Positions 34,426-45,534 of a DNA stretch of 64,000 nucleotides are shown here, one piece after another. Position numbers and translations under genes: made by a program. The first letter of the stretch is position 1; every line of letters starts with the position of its first letter. The notes under the pieces are model-generated. The model had not been told where the DNA came from. It saw nothing but the letters and a program-made list of their open reading frames with translations, and did not search any database. The DNA comes from Perlucidibaca aquatica (GTDB lineage Bacteria; Pseudomonadota; Gammaproteobacteria; Pseudomonadales; Moraxellaceae): contig NZ_LZDB01000002.1 in assembly GCF_001676655.1 (NCBI RefSeq), positions 186,001-250,000 of the forward strand, written 5' to 3'.

Positions 34426-35427
34426 TTAGCTGTTTTCGTGCTGTGCTTTGTGTCGGTACTGCGTGGGTGAGCATTCCATTTTGCTGCGGAAGGCTAGGGT
34501 GAAATTACTTTGATGGCGATAGCCCAGGCGCTCTGCGATATCACTTAAGCGCAGGTTGGTATTGCTTAAATAATGCTGCGCAAGCTCCAGGCGTACTTCA
34601 TGCAGTAGTTCGCGAAAGGGCAGGCCGGCTTGTTGTAGTTGCCGCTGCAGGGTGCGCCCACTCATGTTTAACTGCGTTGCAATAAAGTCGATGTGCGCGA
34701 CTTTCTGACCTACTCGATGGCGTAAATGCTGCCGCACTTGGGCGATTAAGTCCTGATCGTCCAAGGCGATTAATTGCCGCTGTAGAAACGCATCGTGAAG
34801 GGCGGCAATGGTGGCGTCAGCACCAGGTACAGCTTCGTTTAGCGCATCCGCATGAAGGTGAATGGCGATGCAATCGTGGCCCCAGGAAAGCTGTTCGCCA
34901 AATAGGTTCTGCCACGGGCGGATATCGGCGGGTTGCTGGCGCATAAGCTCCACGCGCTGCGCCATCAGCGGCTGCGGGATCAGTAAGCGAATAAGTTGAA
35001 ACGACGCGCCAACATAGGCCTCAACACGGCTTTCTTCGAGCAACTGTGGAAAGGCAAATCGCGTACGAAAGGTCAGTGTGTCGGGACTTTCGGCACTGAG
35101 GTCGAAATACAAGGCATCGGTCATGAGGCGAGAGAACTGCGTCATGCGCTCTAAAATCTCACCCAAATGGCGGCTGCTCAGCAGGGCCTGCCCCAGTTGC
35201 GCCCAATGTTGGGGGCGGAAGTGTTGTGCCACCAATAAGCCCGCCTGTTCGCCCAGTCGGGCGTCGGCCAATTGCCAAAGCGGCACCAGCCGATGCACCG
35301 GGTGACGCATTTGCGCAAAGTCGTCTTGTGCGCGCAAATGCATGAGCTCCAGCAGGGTGTCACGCGTGCATCCATCGGCCTCCAGGACCTCAAACAACGC
35401 GACGACCCAACTGCCGTGGATATGCAT
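34426..35427 (-). CDS. AraC family transcriptional regulator
   Basis: 333 residues: an N-terminal sensing domain of the 'arabinose-binding'-like type found in ArgR/OruR-like regulators, and a C-terminal double HTH ('IDFIATQLNMSGRTLQRQLQQAGL' and 'LRLSDIAERLGYRHQSNFTLAFRSKMECSPTQYR'). It starts one base after the stop of the lipoprotein gene, so they are cotranscribed. It reads toward the seven-gene operon and is the best local candidate for its regulator, by position only. Confidence 0.88.
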   Translation of the reverse strand: MHIHGSWVVALFEVLEADGCTRDTLLELMHLRAQDDFAQMRHPVHRLVPLWQLADARLGEQAGLLVAQHFRPQHWAQLGQALLSSRHLGEILERMTQFSRLMTDALYFDLSAESPDTLTFRTRFAFPQLLEESRVEAYVGASFQLIRLLIPQPLMAQRVELMRQQPADIRPWQNLFGEQLSWGHDCIAIHLHADALNEAVPGADATIAALHDAFLQRQLIALDDQDLIAQVRQHLRHRVGQKVAHIDFIATQLNMSGRTLQRQLQQAGLPFRELLHEVRLELAQHYLSNTNLRLSDIAERLGYRHQSNFTLAFRSKMECSPTQYRHKAQHENS

Positions 35428-35428
35428 A

Positions 35429-36934
35429 CTAGGGCGAGGGTACGCCGTCGGCTGGATTTGCTTCTTGATCGGCTAAGCACGCTGCAAAACGCTGCTTGGG
35501 CGTGCGGTTAGGCTGATCGAAAATCTCAGGGCGACAGTAAGTCGTTTGCGGTGCGAACTCGCCCATAACCTCGTTGATATCGGTGCCTTGAGGTACGCGC
35601 TTAATGGCTTGCGGGTAGTTGTCATCCACGAGCATCTGGCGATATAGCAAGAGGCCATCAGGGTATGCACCCCAAGGTAGCCAGGTAATGCCTTGCGCGG
35701 TTGTGGCGTGTGTGGGGCGTTCGGCCGTGTCGGAAACGGCAACCGTGAAGTAGCCATCGGCATCTAAAACAGTGTCTTTGTCGGCACTGCAATCGGTGTA
35801 ACGCTGAGTGAGAAATTCATTTTGGCAAATAGACCAGTAGCGCATTTGCTCTTGACCAAATGTCACGCCCTTTTTATCGCGGAAGCTGGGGGCTTTTGCA
35901 CGCAGTAAGAACAGGTTGCCATAGCGTCTGGCAAAGGCCGACGTGGTGTAATCATTGTGAACATTGCTCAGGAAGCCACCACCCCCGGTAGTAGGCAGGG
36001 CGGGGAATTGACTGGCCTGTTCAGCAATCCCTAGTTGATCAATGATCATGTTCATGGCGGTTTGCGGCAGTCCGTAGAACGGGCGTGTTTTAGCGGGATA
36101 CACCGCTGTTGGAAACGGCAGCGCGAGCTGATTGGGGTAGTCGGTCTGGTTAATGAGTTCATTAAAGCCGAAGTCAGGCAGGAGCCCCCCAAAGCTAGGT
36201 AAAAATGGCTCGCTACAGGTGGGTAAGGTGGCAATGGCTTGCCCAGTGCTCGATTCCAAGGTGAGTATAGGCAGTGCCACGCCACCGTCTTGGCGCTCAC
36301 CGCTGGCTAAGTAGGTGCGATAAATAATGGGCACCACAGGGCCATTCGGGAGCTGCACAGGACCTGCACCAATCGCGCCACTGTAAAAGCTATTGGCAGC
36401 TCTCTTTTCCGGCGCAGCGCCGAAGTTCAGGAAGGCGGTATAGCGACCGCCAGGACTGGCGCCAGCTTCAGTGAAGGGATTTCGTGAGCCCGCTTCCGGG
36501 ATGATTTCTCGGTCGGCAATAGCATCAGTCGGGCGCAACGCCAGATCGTAACTATTAAACGAAAAGTAGCGTGCCTTTGGGTATATGCCTTCAATACGCA
36601 AACGATTACCGGGTGTCATGGGCGCTAAGGCGACCCAATAACGCGCGGCCTTATCGGGAAAGGCGATGTTGGCGTTATCGGCATCGGAGGCTGCAATCCA
36701 GCCACAGCCCAAGCCCTTGAGGGTATCGGCATTAGTTGCCGAGGATTCCTCTTTTGGTGAGTCATTCTCAGTGGGTTCAGAGCCACCCAGCATGGACATG
36801 AGGCTGGCGAGTGGGCTTGTGCTCGATTCCGGGCTTGTGGTTTCTGTAGTTTTTTCTGTACTACCAGAGCCGCAACCTAGGAGCGTAAAGCTCAGGGCGA
36901 TAGTGGCAAGGCGACGCTGATTCGTGCGGTGCAT
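35429..36934 (-). CDS. Lipoprotein with DUF1254/DUF1214-like core
   Basis: 501 residues. A lipoprotein signal ('LATIALSFTLLGCGSG') is followed by a Ser/Thr/Glu linker. The core has 'RYWVALAPMTPGNRLRIEGIYPKARYFSFNSYDL', reminiscent of DUF1254/DUF1214 proteins, and ends with a Cys-containing segment. Membership is tentative and the function unknown. Upstream, a dyad at 36977-37004 lies between this gene and the divergent TetR gene. Confidence 0.7.
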   Translation of the reverse strand: MHRTNQRRLATIALSFTLLGCGSGSTEKTTETTSPESSTSPLASLMSMLGGSEPTENDSPKEESSATNADTLKGLGCGWIAASDADNANIAFPDKAARYWVALAPMTPGNRLRIEGIYPKARYFSFNSYDLALRPTDAIADREIIPEAGSRNPFTEAGASPGGRYTAFLNFGAAPEKRAANSFYSGAIGAGPVQLPNGPVVPIIYRTYLASGERQDGGVALPILTLESSTGQAIATLPTCSEPFLPSFGGLLPDFGFNELINQTDYPNQLALPFPTAVYPAKTRPFYGLPQTAMNMIIDQLGIAEQASQFPALPTTGGGGFLSNVHNDYTTSAFARRYGNLFLLRAKAPSFRDKKGVTFGQEQMRYWSICQNEFLTQRYTDCSADKDTVLDADGYFTVAVSDTAERPTHATTAQGITWLPWGAYPDGLLLYRQMLVDDNYPQAIKRVPQGTDINEVMGEFAPQTTYCRPEIFDQPNRTPKQRFAACLADQEANPADGVPSP

Positions 36935-36976
36935 ATTGTTCTCGTGATACCGACGCTAAAGTGCCAGAATCGTACT

Positions 36977-37004
36977 AATGCGCTTGTATTAATGCAAGTG
37001 CATT
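36977..37004. promoter_or_regulatory. Candidate TetR operator in the divergent promoter region
   Basis: 10-bp arms AATGCGCTTG / CAAGTGCATT (one mismatch) around TATTAATG, midway between the divergent lipoprotein and TetR genes (36935-37059). Size and position are typical of a TetR-family operator. Confidence 0.5.
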
Positions 37005-37059
37005 TTATTAGCGCTTTGCTTGTGGCAGACTAGCGTCATTCTCTGGTTGAGTATTCTTT

Positions 37060-37740
37060 GTGAGCGAAACTGCTGCTGTATACCAGCAAGACACTGCGTT
37101 AGCCGAACCTGCAGAAGGGCGTCAGGCGCTCTTAACGGCCGCGCTAAAAAGCTTTGCCGAGCATGGTTTGAATGGCGTTTCTTTGCGCACCATTACCGCG
37201 CAAGCGGGGCAGCTAAATCAGTCGGCCATTCGATATCATTTTCGTGACAAAGAAGGCTTGGTGGCTGCTGTCTTGGCGGATGTCATGGCGGCGTTGGCGC
37301 CTCATCAGGCACAAGCTTTAGCGCAGTTAACGGCGCGGGGAAGTGAGCGTCCATGGACCATGCGTGAGCTCACGCAGGTCATGTTTCAGCCCTTCCTCAT
37401 GGTGTATTTAGGTGGGTCTATAGGGCTGCAGCGGATTCGATTTTTGTCGCGCCTGACCTGGCAAGAAGGTGGCAAAGGGCAGGCGATGTTGGTGTCGGCA
37501 GTTCAGCCGTATTTCTTGCAATACACCGCGACACTGCAGGCTCTTGCACCGCATAAGTCCGAGGCCGCGTTGGCGCTACACACCTACCTGACAGTGAATA
37601 CGCTGATTCATGGTCTGGCCGATGCCTCTTTACTTCAGGCGCATCCCGTCTTTGGCTTGGATACCTTGCACGAGACCCAACCCGGCGCCTTATTGGACTA
37701 CTTCTATGACTATCTGGCGGGCGGCTTAGCGAGCAGCTGA
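37060..37740 (+). CDS. TetR family transcriptional regulator
   Basis: 226 residues with a GTG start. The N-terminal HTH is 'LLTAALKSFAEHGLNGVSLRTITAQAGQLNQSAIRYHFRDKEGLV', an unmistakable TetR DNA-binding domain; the remainder is a helical ligand-binding domain ('LHTYLTVNTLIHGLADASLL'). It is divergent from the lipoprotein-araC transcription unit with a palindrome between them, so it probably represses itself and that unit. Its end overlaps the convergent DUF3108 gene by 15 bases. Confidence 0.88.
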   Translation: MSETAAVYQQDTALAEPAEGRQALLTAALKSFAEHGLNGVSLRTITAQAGQLNQSAIRYHFRDKEGLVAAVLADVMAALAPHQAQALAQLTARGSERPWTMRELTQVMFQPFLMVYLGGSIGLQRIRFLSRLTWQEGGKGQAMLVSAVQPYFLQYTATLQALAPHKSEAALALHTYLTVNTLIHGLADASLLQAHPVFGLDTLHETQPGALLDYFYDYLAGGLASS

Positions 37741-38511
37741 GTTATTGCCTAGCCACGTCATGCGATAGGTTTCTGCGCCATCTTGATGGGTGATTTGTAG
37801 CGGCAAAAACTGCTGCTTAGGGTCTAGCCATAAGGTGGTGATGCGCGAGCCTTCGGCGTTGCGACGCTGGAAAACGCGAACCGGAATAGTCTGCTCGGCC
37901 ACGGCCAGTGTCTCGGCGGGTAGTTCCGTCAAGGTGATAACAGTCACCCCTTTAATATCGGCCAAGGCGTATTGAGTTTGGGCTTTGCCAGTCAGCAGTA
38001 AATCACTGCGTAATTGGGCTTCTAGGCTCAAGCTATCAATCAGGTTGGCTTGGTCTGGGTATTGGCGCACTTTACCTTTGCGATCGGTGGTGGCCACTTG
38101 GCCATCGCTACCGCGCAAAATGCGTACGGTTTGCGGAAAAAACAGTAATTGCAGCTGCCGCTGATAGCTCTCAAATTGCACCTTGCCAGCCTTCCATGCG
38201 AACTGGCTGCGCTCATCTAAGGAGCCTATGCCGGGCACACTGGCTGCGGTGTGCAGGCTGCATACTTGCTGCTGACAACTCAAGCTTCGAGTGGCATCGC
38301 CACTGAGATTGCCATCCCAGCTGAAACGGTAGCGATGACTGCTGGCCGACACGGGGAAGTCGTTGGCGTTGGCAACGGCATTGGTAGCGCTAGCGATGGT
38401 GTCCGTTGTGCTGGCGCTGGCGGGGCTGATGGTGTTGGCTGGCTGGCTAGCACAGGCCACTGAAAAGGGTGTTATTACAGCAATGCAGACTAGGCCGCGA
38501 AATAAAGACAT
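37726..38511 (-). CDS. DUF3108 domain protein, exported
   Basis: 261 residues from ATG 38511. A signal or lipoprotein-like N-terminus ('GLVCIAVITPFSVACASQ') is followed by a Ser/Thr/Ala linker and the DUF3108 core: 'YRFSWDGNLSGDATRSL', 'DSLSLEAQLRSDLL', 'LPAETLAVAEQTIPVRVFQR' and 'TTLWLDPKQQFLPLQITHQDG'. In related genomes this family sits next to purN, as here. Function unknown, probably periplasmic. Confidence 0.82.
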   Translation of the reverse strand: MSLFRGLVCIAVITPFSVACASQPANTISPASASTTDTIASATNAVANANDFPVSASSHRYRFSWDGNLSGDATRSLSCQQQVCSLHTAASVPGIGSLDERSQFAWKAGKVQFESYQRQLQLLFFPQTVRILRGSDGQVATTDRKGKVRQYPDQANLIDSLSLEAQLRSDLLLTGKAQTQYALADIKGVTVITLTELPAETLAVAEQTIPVRVFQRRNAEGSRITTLWLDPKQQFLPLQITHQDGAETYRMTWLGNNSAAR

Positions 38512-38543
38512 GACAACTCCGTGGCACGAGGCCGGTTGAGACA

Positions 38544-39206
38544 TTACGTCGCGAGCTGCTGAGCGGCGATTAAGGGCTGACCATCGAAGTAAATTAGACC
38601 CGCATTCAATGTCAGGCGCTGCTGGGCAAGCCAAGACAACACCGTTGGATAAAGTCTGTGCTCGGCAGCGTGAACGCGCGCAGCAAGCGTTTCCACACTA
38701 TCGTGGTCTCTAACGTCAACCACGGCTTGCGCGATGACCGGGCCGCCGTCTAATTCGGGCGTCACAAAGTGTACGGAGCAGCCATGAATGCGGTCGCCGG
38801 CATCCAGCGCTCGCTGGTGGGTGTGTAGGCCTTTGTATTTGGGCAGCAGGGACGGATGAATATTGATGAGTCGCCCCTGTAGGGCATTAACGAAACCGGG
38901 GCTGAGGATGCGCATAAAGCCCGCGAGCACCACGACGTCGGCCTGCCAGGCTTCAATTTGTTTCAGCATGGCGGCATCAAATTCAATACGGTCGGCAAAG
39001 TCGGTGTGCGCTAAAACGGCTGTCGCAATGCCCGCGTGTTGGGCGCGCTGCAAGCCATAGGCATCGGCTTTATTGCTTAACACACCCACTACGCTGCCCG
39101 GAATACTGACCGGTGCCGTCGCCGTGGCGGCTTGGCCGCAGGCATTCAAAATGGCTTGAAGATTGGAGCCTGACCCCGAGATCAAGACGACCATACGGAA
39201 TGACAT
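38544..39206 (-). CDS. purN: Phosphoribosylglycinamide formyltransferase
   Basis: 220 residues. PurN transfers formyl from 10-formyl-THF to GAR, step 3 of purine synthesis. Visible are 'ISGSGSNLQAIL', the loop with 'LAGFMRILSPGFV', catalytic 'INIHPSLLPKYKGLHTHQRAL' (Asn/His) and 'GCSVHFVTPELDGGPVIAQ' with the catalytic Asp. AGGAG precedes the ATG. It lies 33 bases downstream of purM, and the pair is a normal operon. Confidence 0.96.
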   Translation of the reverse strand: MSFRMVVLISGSGSNLQAILNACGQAATATAPVSIPGSVVGVLSNKADAYGLQRAQHAGIATAVLAHTDFADRIEFDAAMLKQIEAWQADVVVLAGFMRILSPGFVNALQGRLINIHPSLLPKYKGLHTHQRALDAGDRIHGCSVHFVTPELDGGPVIAQAVVDVRDHDSVETLAARVHAAEHRLYPTVLSWLAQQRLTLNAGLIYFDGQPLIAAQQLAT

Positions 39207-39239
39207 GGCTCAGGCTCCTGTGTTGCGATACCGCAAAGG

Positions 39240-40280
39240 TTAGGCAAACACCACGGTCGGTTCGCTGTGCGTGGACGGCACGATCTTGCCGAGCAGCCAA
39301 GCGTCGTCACCGGTGGATTTAAGCTGAGCAATAGTGGCTTCAACTTGATCTGCTGGCACCACAACCACCATGCCCACACCGCAGTTAAAGGTGCGGTACA
39401 TCTCGAAACGCTCCACATTGCCCTGGGCCTGCAGCCATTGGAACAGCGGTGGCCAGTTCCACGACGATTCATCAATGACGGCATCGCAGCCTTCCGGCAG
39501 CACGCGCGGCAAATTGCCGGGCAGGCCGCCGCCGGTGATGTGCGCCAGCGCGTGTACCGGCAGCGCCTTAATCAGCGCCAGCATGGACTTCACGTAGATG
39601 CGCGTCGGCGTCATCACCACATCGGCGAGCGTGCGGCCATCTAGGTCCTGATTCAGATCGGCCCCGGAGACTTCAATGATCTTGCGGATCAGCGAATAGC
39701 CATTGGAGTGTGCGCCGCTGGCGGCGACGCCGATGAGCACATCGCCGGCCTTCACTTTCGAGCCGTCGATGATTTCCGATTTTTCCACGACGCCCACGGC
39801 GAAACCGGCGAGGTCGTAATCATCACCTTCGTACATGCCCGGCATTTCAGCGGTTTCGCCGCCGACCAGTGAGCAGCCGGCCTGCAGACAGCCTTCACCG
39901 ATGCCGGTGACCACGGTCGCGGCGGTATCGACATTGAGATGACCCGTCGCGTAGTAGTCGAGGAAGAACAGCGATTCGGCGCCGCACACCACGATGTCAT
40001 TGACGCACATGGCCACCAGATCAATGCCGATGTGCTCGTGACGATTGAGCTGCAAAGCCAAGCGCAGCTTGGTGCCAACGCCGTCGGTGCCAGACACCAG
40101 CACCGGCTGCTTATAGCCGGCCGGGATCTCGCAGAGTGCGCCAAAACCGCCGAGGCCGCCCATGACTTCTGGGCGCTTGGTCTTCTTCGCGACACCCTTG
40201 ATGCGTTCGACCAGATGATCTCCGGCGTCGATGTCTACACCGGCATCTTTGTAACTGAGCGAAGGCTTGGCGTCTGTCAT
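39240..40280 (-). CDS. purM: Phosphoribosylformylglycinamidine cyclo-ligase
   Basis: 346 residues from ATG 40280. PurM closes the imidazole ring (AIR synthase, step 5). Landmarks are '[16 protein letters not shown]', '[24 protein letters not shown]', '[13 protein letters not shown]', '[21 protein letters not shown]' and '[16 protein letters not shown]'. It shares a divergent promoter region of about 130 bp with the AI-2E gene. Codon use is strongly G/C-ending, as in other highly expressed genes here. Confidence 0.97.
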   Translation of the reverse strand: MTDAKPSLSYKDAGVDIDAGDHLVERIKGVAKKTKRPEVMGGLGGFGALCEIPAGYKQPVLVSGTDGVGTKLRLALQLNRHEHIGIDLVAMCVNDIVVCGAESLFFLDYYATGHLNVDTAATVVTGIGEGCLQAGCSLVGGETAEMPGMYEGDDYDLAGFAVGVVEKSEIIDGSKVKAGDVLIGVAASGAHSNGYSLIRKIIEVSGADLNQDLDGRTLADVVMTPTRIYVKSMLALIKALPVHALAHITGGGLPGNLPRVLPEGCDAVIDESSWNWPPLFQWLQAQGNVERFEMYRTFNCGVGMVVVVPADQVEATIAQLKSTGDDAWLLGKIVPSTHSEPTVVFA

Positions 40281-40409
40281 GGCTAAAAACTCGGCGGGTT
40301 GCGGCAAATGAGGCGCGCATTCTATCAGGACAGTGCTTGCCCGTCATGGCTCTGGCTACGCACAATAGCGACTCCTTGATATTCCATCGCATGAGTGCAG
40401 GATGTATGC

Positions 40410-41483
40410 ATGAAAGATCGTAATCGCTGGCTGATCGTAGTAGCCCTGGCGACGCTTGCTGGCCTGCTCTATGCCTTGCAACCTATCTTGTTACCCTTTG
40501 TGGTTGGCGCGCTGCTCGCCTATCTCGGTAATCCTTTGGTGCATCGTCTCATGCGTGCCGGCTTTAGCCGCGTCATGGCGGTGAGTGCCACCTTCGCCAC
40601 CTTGTGCCTAGCCGGCACGGTCACGCTGGTGCTGGTGCTACCGCGCTTGTGGGAGCAATTAGTCTACCTGGAGTCGCGCATTCCCTCCGTTTTGCGCTGG
40701 ATGAATCGTCAGGGCATTCCGTGGCTGGAGCAAAGGTTGCGCGTCAACATTGATCGGATCGATATGGATTTGATCACGGAGTGGCTCACCGCCTTTTGGC
40801 GCGGTGCGGATGCCACCACCACCGACATGCTCACGCAAATTGCACAATCTGGCCTGCATGTGGCGGCCACGCTCGGTCTTATTGCGCTGATCCCGGTGGT
40901 GACTTTTTACTTGTTGCTGGACTGGGATGAGCTGGTACAGAAGTTACGAAACCTGTTACCGCGTCAATATGAGCCGCAATTGGTGTCGCTGGCAGAGGAG
41001 TGCGACAGCGTATTAGCGGCGTTTTTACGTGGCCAGCTCATGGTCATGATGGCCCTGGGCCTGATTTATGGCATAGGCCTGCAAATGGTAGGCATTAAGT
41101 TAGCGATGGTTATCGGCTTAGTGGCTGGTCTGGCCAGCATTATTCCGTATTTTGGTTTTACGCTGGGGATTGTCATTGCCAGCTTGGTGGCGCTATTTCA
41201 GTTTGGTTTATTTATTAAACCCTTGTTATTGGTGTGGGCGGTGTTTGGTATTGGCCAGCTCATTGAAAGTTGGATACTGCAGCCGTGGTTGGTTGGCGAT
41301 CGCATTGGCTTACCGCCAGTGGGCGTGATTTTCGCCATCATGGCGGGCGGTCAGCTCTTTGGCTTTTTTGGCATGCTGTTGGCTTTGCCTGTGGCAGCCA
41401 TCCTCGTGGTCTTGTTGCGCCATGCTCAGCGTCGCTATTTAAACAGTCATTGGTATCACGGCGGAGAGCCTCCGCTTGTCTAA
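40410..41483 (+). CDS. AI-2E/PerM family membrane protein
   Basis: 357 residues from ATG 40410, with about seven membrane helices. Family features are the N-terminal helix pair ('LQPILLPFVVGALLAYLGNPLV'), a central hydrophilic part, 'VVTFYLLLDWDEL', 'FLRGQLMVMMALGLIYGIGLQMVGI' and the final 'LFGFFGMLLALPVAAILVVLLRHA'. Members include the AI-2 exporter TqsA and Na+/H+ antiporters. In Pseudomonadales a PerM-like gene often precedes hda, as here; the two overlap if hda starts at 41476. Confidence 0.88.
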   Translation: MKDRNRWLIVVALATLAGLLYALQPILLPFVVGALLAYLGNPLVHRLMRAGFSRVMAVSATFATLCLAGTVTLVLVLPRLWEQLVYLESRIPSVLRWMNRQGIPWLEQRLRVNIDRIDMDLITEWLTAFWRGADATTTDMLTQIAQSGLHVAATLGLIALIPVVTFYLLLDWDELVQKLRNLLPRQYEPQLVSLAEECDSVLAAFLRGQLMVMMALGLIYGIGLQMVGIKLAMVIGLVAGLASIIPYFGFTLGIVIASLVALFQFGLFIKPLLLVWAVFGIGQLIESWILQPWLVGDRIGLPPVGVIFAIMAGGQLFGFFGMLLALPVAAILVVLLRHAQRRYLNSHWYHGGEPPLV

Positions 41484-41499
41484 TTCGGACGATCTCTTC

Positions 41500-42189
41500 A
41501 TGCCCGAGGAGCAGCTGCTGCTGCCCCTGCAGTCGCGCCAGGATGTGACCTTGGCAGATTTGCCCGCCCAGGCCTTTGCGCCGGTGCTGTCTGCGCTTGA
41601 GCAACTGATGTCGGGCGCATTAACGCAGCTGCATGTTTACGGCGAGCCTGGTTCTGGCCGTTCGCTACTGCTCTCGGCTGTTGCGGCAGAAGCGGCACAC
41701 CGACTCGGCCAATGTATTTTGCTGCCTTTGCGCCAAGTCGTGTTTCTGCCCGCGGATATGTTGCAGGGTTTGGAAAGCTGCCCGCTGGTGGTGCTCGATG
41801 ACATCGAGGCCGTGGCCGGTTGGCCGGAGTGGGAAGAGGGATTGTTTAATCTCTATAACCGCCTGCAAGAGCAGGGTGGGCGTTTGCTGGTCAGTGCCGC
41901 CATGATTCCGGCCGATCTGCCGCTGCAATTGCCCGATTTGCGATCACGCTTGGCGCGGGCCAGCGTGCATGTGTTGCCAACACCGGACGACGCCATTCGG
42001 CAGGAGTTGTTGCAGACCATCGCACAGCGTCGTGACTGGCAGTTGGAGCCGGAGCTGGTGCGCTATTTGATCGAGCGAGGACCGCGCGGTTTGGGGCGAT
42101 TCACCACGATGCTCGACAAACTTGAGCAGCGTGCCCTACGCGAAAAGCGCGGTATTACCGTGCCATTAGCGCGAGCAGTATTGGGCTAA
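41500..42189 (+). CDS. hda: DnaA regulatory inactivator Hda
   Basis: 229 residues from ATG 41500. Hda is the DnaA-like AAA+ protein that, bound to the beta clamp, triggers ATP hydrolysis on DnaA. A clamp-binding 'QLLLPL' sits at the extreme N-terminus, followed by a degenerate P-loop 'GEPGSGRSLLL', 'LVVLDDIEAVAG' and the DnaA-like C-terminal lid 'LIERGPRGLGRFTTMLDKLEQRAL'. A TTG at 41476, overlapping the preceding gene, is an alternative start; the clamp motif near residue 5 argues for 41500. Confidence 0.9.
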   Translation: MPEEQLLLPLQSRQDVTLADLPAQAFAPVLSALEQLMSGALTQLHVYGEPGSGRSLLLSAVAAEAAHRLGQCILLPLRQVVFLPADMLQGLESCPLVVLDDIEAVAGWPEWEEGLFNLYNRLQEQGGRLLVSAAMIPADLPLQLPDLRSRLARASVHVLPTPDDAIRQELLQTIAQRRDWQLEPELVRYLIERGPRGLGRFTTMLDKLEQRALREKRGITVPLARAVLG

Positions 42190-42204
42190 ATGCGTGAGTC
42201 CAAG

Positions 42205-42585
42205 TTAGAGTGCGCCGCCCTGCGTGGCGCGCTTGGCTTTGACGAAGCGAATGGTCAACACAAACACGCCAACAATCAGCAGGCACTCAATCATGGCCAG
42301 TTGGCCTTTTAAGCCCGGGGCAAAGGCCGACAGCACGGCAAAAATGAAATACAGCATCAGCACATAACCCAACCAGGCGGCACTGCTGGCATTACCTCGG
42401 CGCAGGCCGGGCAAAAACCAAAGCAGGCCAATTGCCTGCACCAGCCAGACCACCAGTGACGCCAACAGTGACAGCTCGGTAAAGGCGACTTCAACGGCCA
42501 TCCATACCAATAGCGCAATTAAGCTCCACACGGTGTAGCGCTGTAATTGCGCGGCTTGAACCTGGAGTAACTCGGCATCATTCAT
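42205..42585 (-). CDS. DUF2069 membrane protein
   Basis: 126 residues from ATG 42585 with four hydrophobic segments ('SLIALLVWMAVEVAF', 'LLASLVVWLVQAIGLLWFLPGLRRGN', 'WLGYVLMLYFIFAVLSAF' and 'AMIECLLIVGVFVLTIRFVKAKR'). The 'LPGLRRGNASSAAWLGYVLMLYF' stretch is typical of DUF2069 proteins, which neighbour wrbA in many gammaproteobacteria. Function unknown. It follows wrbA after 40 bases. Confidence 0.85.
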   Translation of the reverse strand: MNDAELLQVQAAQLQRYTVWSLIALLVWMAVEVAFTELSLLASLVVWLVQAIGLLWFLPGLRRGNASSAAWLGYVLMLYFIFAVLSAFAPGLKGQLAMIECLLIVGVFVLTIRFVKAKRATQGGAL

Positions 42586-42625
42586 GGGTTTTGTCTCAGC
42601 AAATCGGTATTGGGTTGAGTTCGGT

Positions 42626-44554
<1,929 letters not shown>

Positions 44555-44580
<26 letters not shown>

Positions 44581-45469
44581 CGCAGAGACACGAAAAACTC
44601 TGTACTTACGGCGCGATCAACTGACGCTGACGGCATGGTTGGAAGGCCCAGAGCACGCGCCCTTGGTCATGTTGGTGCATGGTTTCCCAGACACCCCGCA
44701 CGGTTGGGATGGCGTGACGCAGGGCTTGCTTGCGGCGGGTTATCGGGTGTTAAGGCCTTGGCTTCGGGGCTATACGCCCAGTTCGGTGCACCCCGATGCC
44801 GATTACGATGCCTATGCCGCCAGTCTGGATTTATTGGCGTGGCAGCGTGAAATGGGTGGACTCCCCATCCATCTGGTCGGGCACGACTGGGGCGCTATTG
44901 CGGCAATGGCGGCGGTGGCGAATCAGCCGGCCGCTTGGCAATCCTTGAGTATTTTGGCTATTCCACCGTTTCAGCGCGTTGAGCGTGCCTGGCGCTTACT
45001 GCCCGCGCAATTAAGAAATTCCGCTTATATGTTGGAGATGCAATCGCTGAATGCCGTGCAAGGTGTTCGTGCCAACGACTGTGCGCGCTTGCGCGAGCTC
45101 TGGCAGATTTGGTCGCCGGGCTGGGCGTTTACGCCTGAACAGTTCGCGCCCGTGCAACAGGCGTTTCTAGAGGCTGATGTGGCTTGGGCAGCAACACGGT
45201 ATTACCGAGCGCTGTTTACCCCGTGGCGAGGTAATACCCGCACGCTCTACGCCTTAGCCAGACGTGCGCTGAACGTGCCGACACTGGCGTTGACCGGCGC
45301 TTTGGACGGCTGTATGCAGGCAGATTTATTTAATGTGCTAGTGGACCCGACCATGTTTCCGGCGGGCATTACTTGCCAGCGTCTCAATGATTGTGGGCAT
45401 TTTTTGCAAGCTGAACAGCCCCAGGCGGTGGTGGCGGCATTGCTTTCCCATTTAGCCGCACGCCGCTAG
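44555..45469 (+). CDS. Alpha/beta hydrolase, epoxide-hydrolase-like
   Basis: 304 residues from ATG 44555 (GGAGG upstream). The oxyanion-hole motif is 'HGFPDTPHGWD', the nucleophile elbow 'GHDWGAIAA' carries Asp rather than Ser, and the final His is in 'LNDCGHFLQAEQP'. Asp at the elbow points to epoxide hydrolases or haloalkane dehalogenases. The lid region 'YYRALFTPWRGN' fits the former. Translation is likely coupled to yihY. Confidence 0.87.
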
Positions 45470-45534
45470 CTGCGGTTATACTCGAGTCCACATTTTCCGC
45501 TAACCCATTCGATCGTTCCGATGGAGCTTCACCC

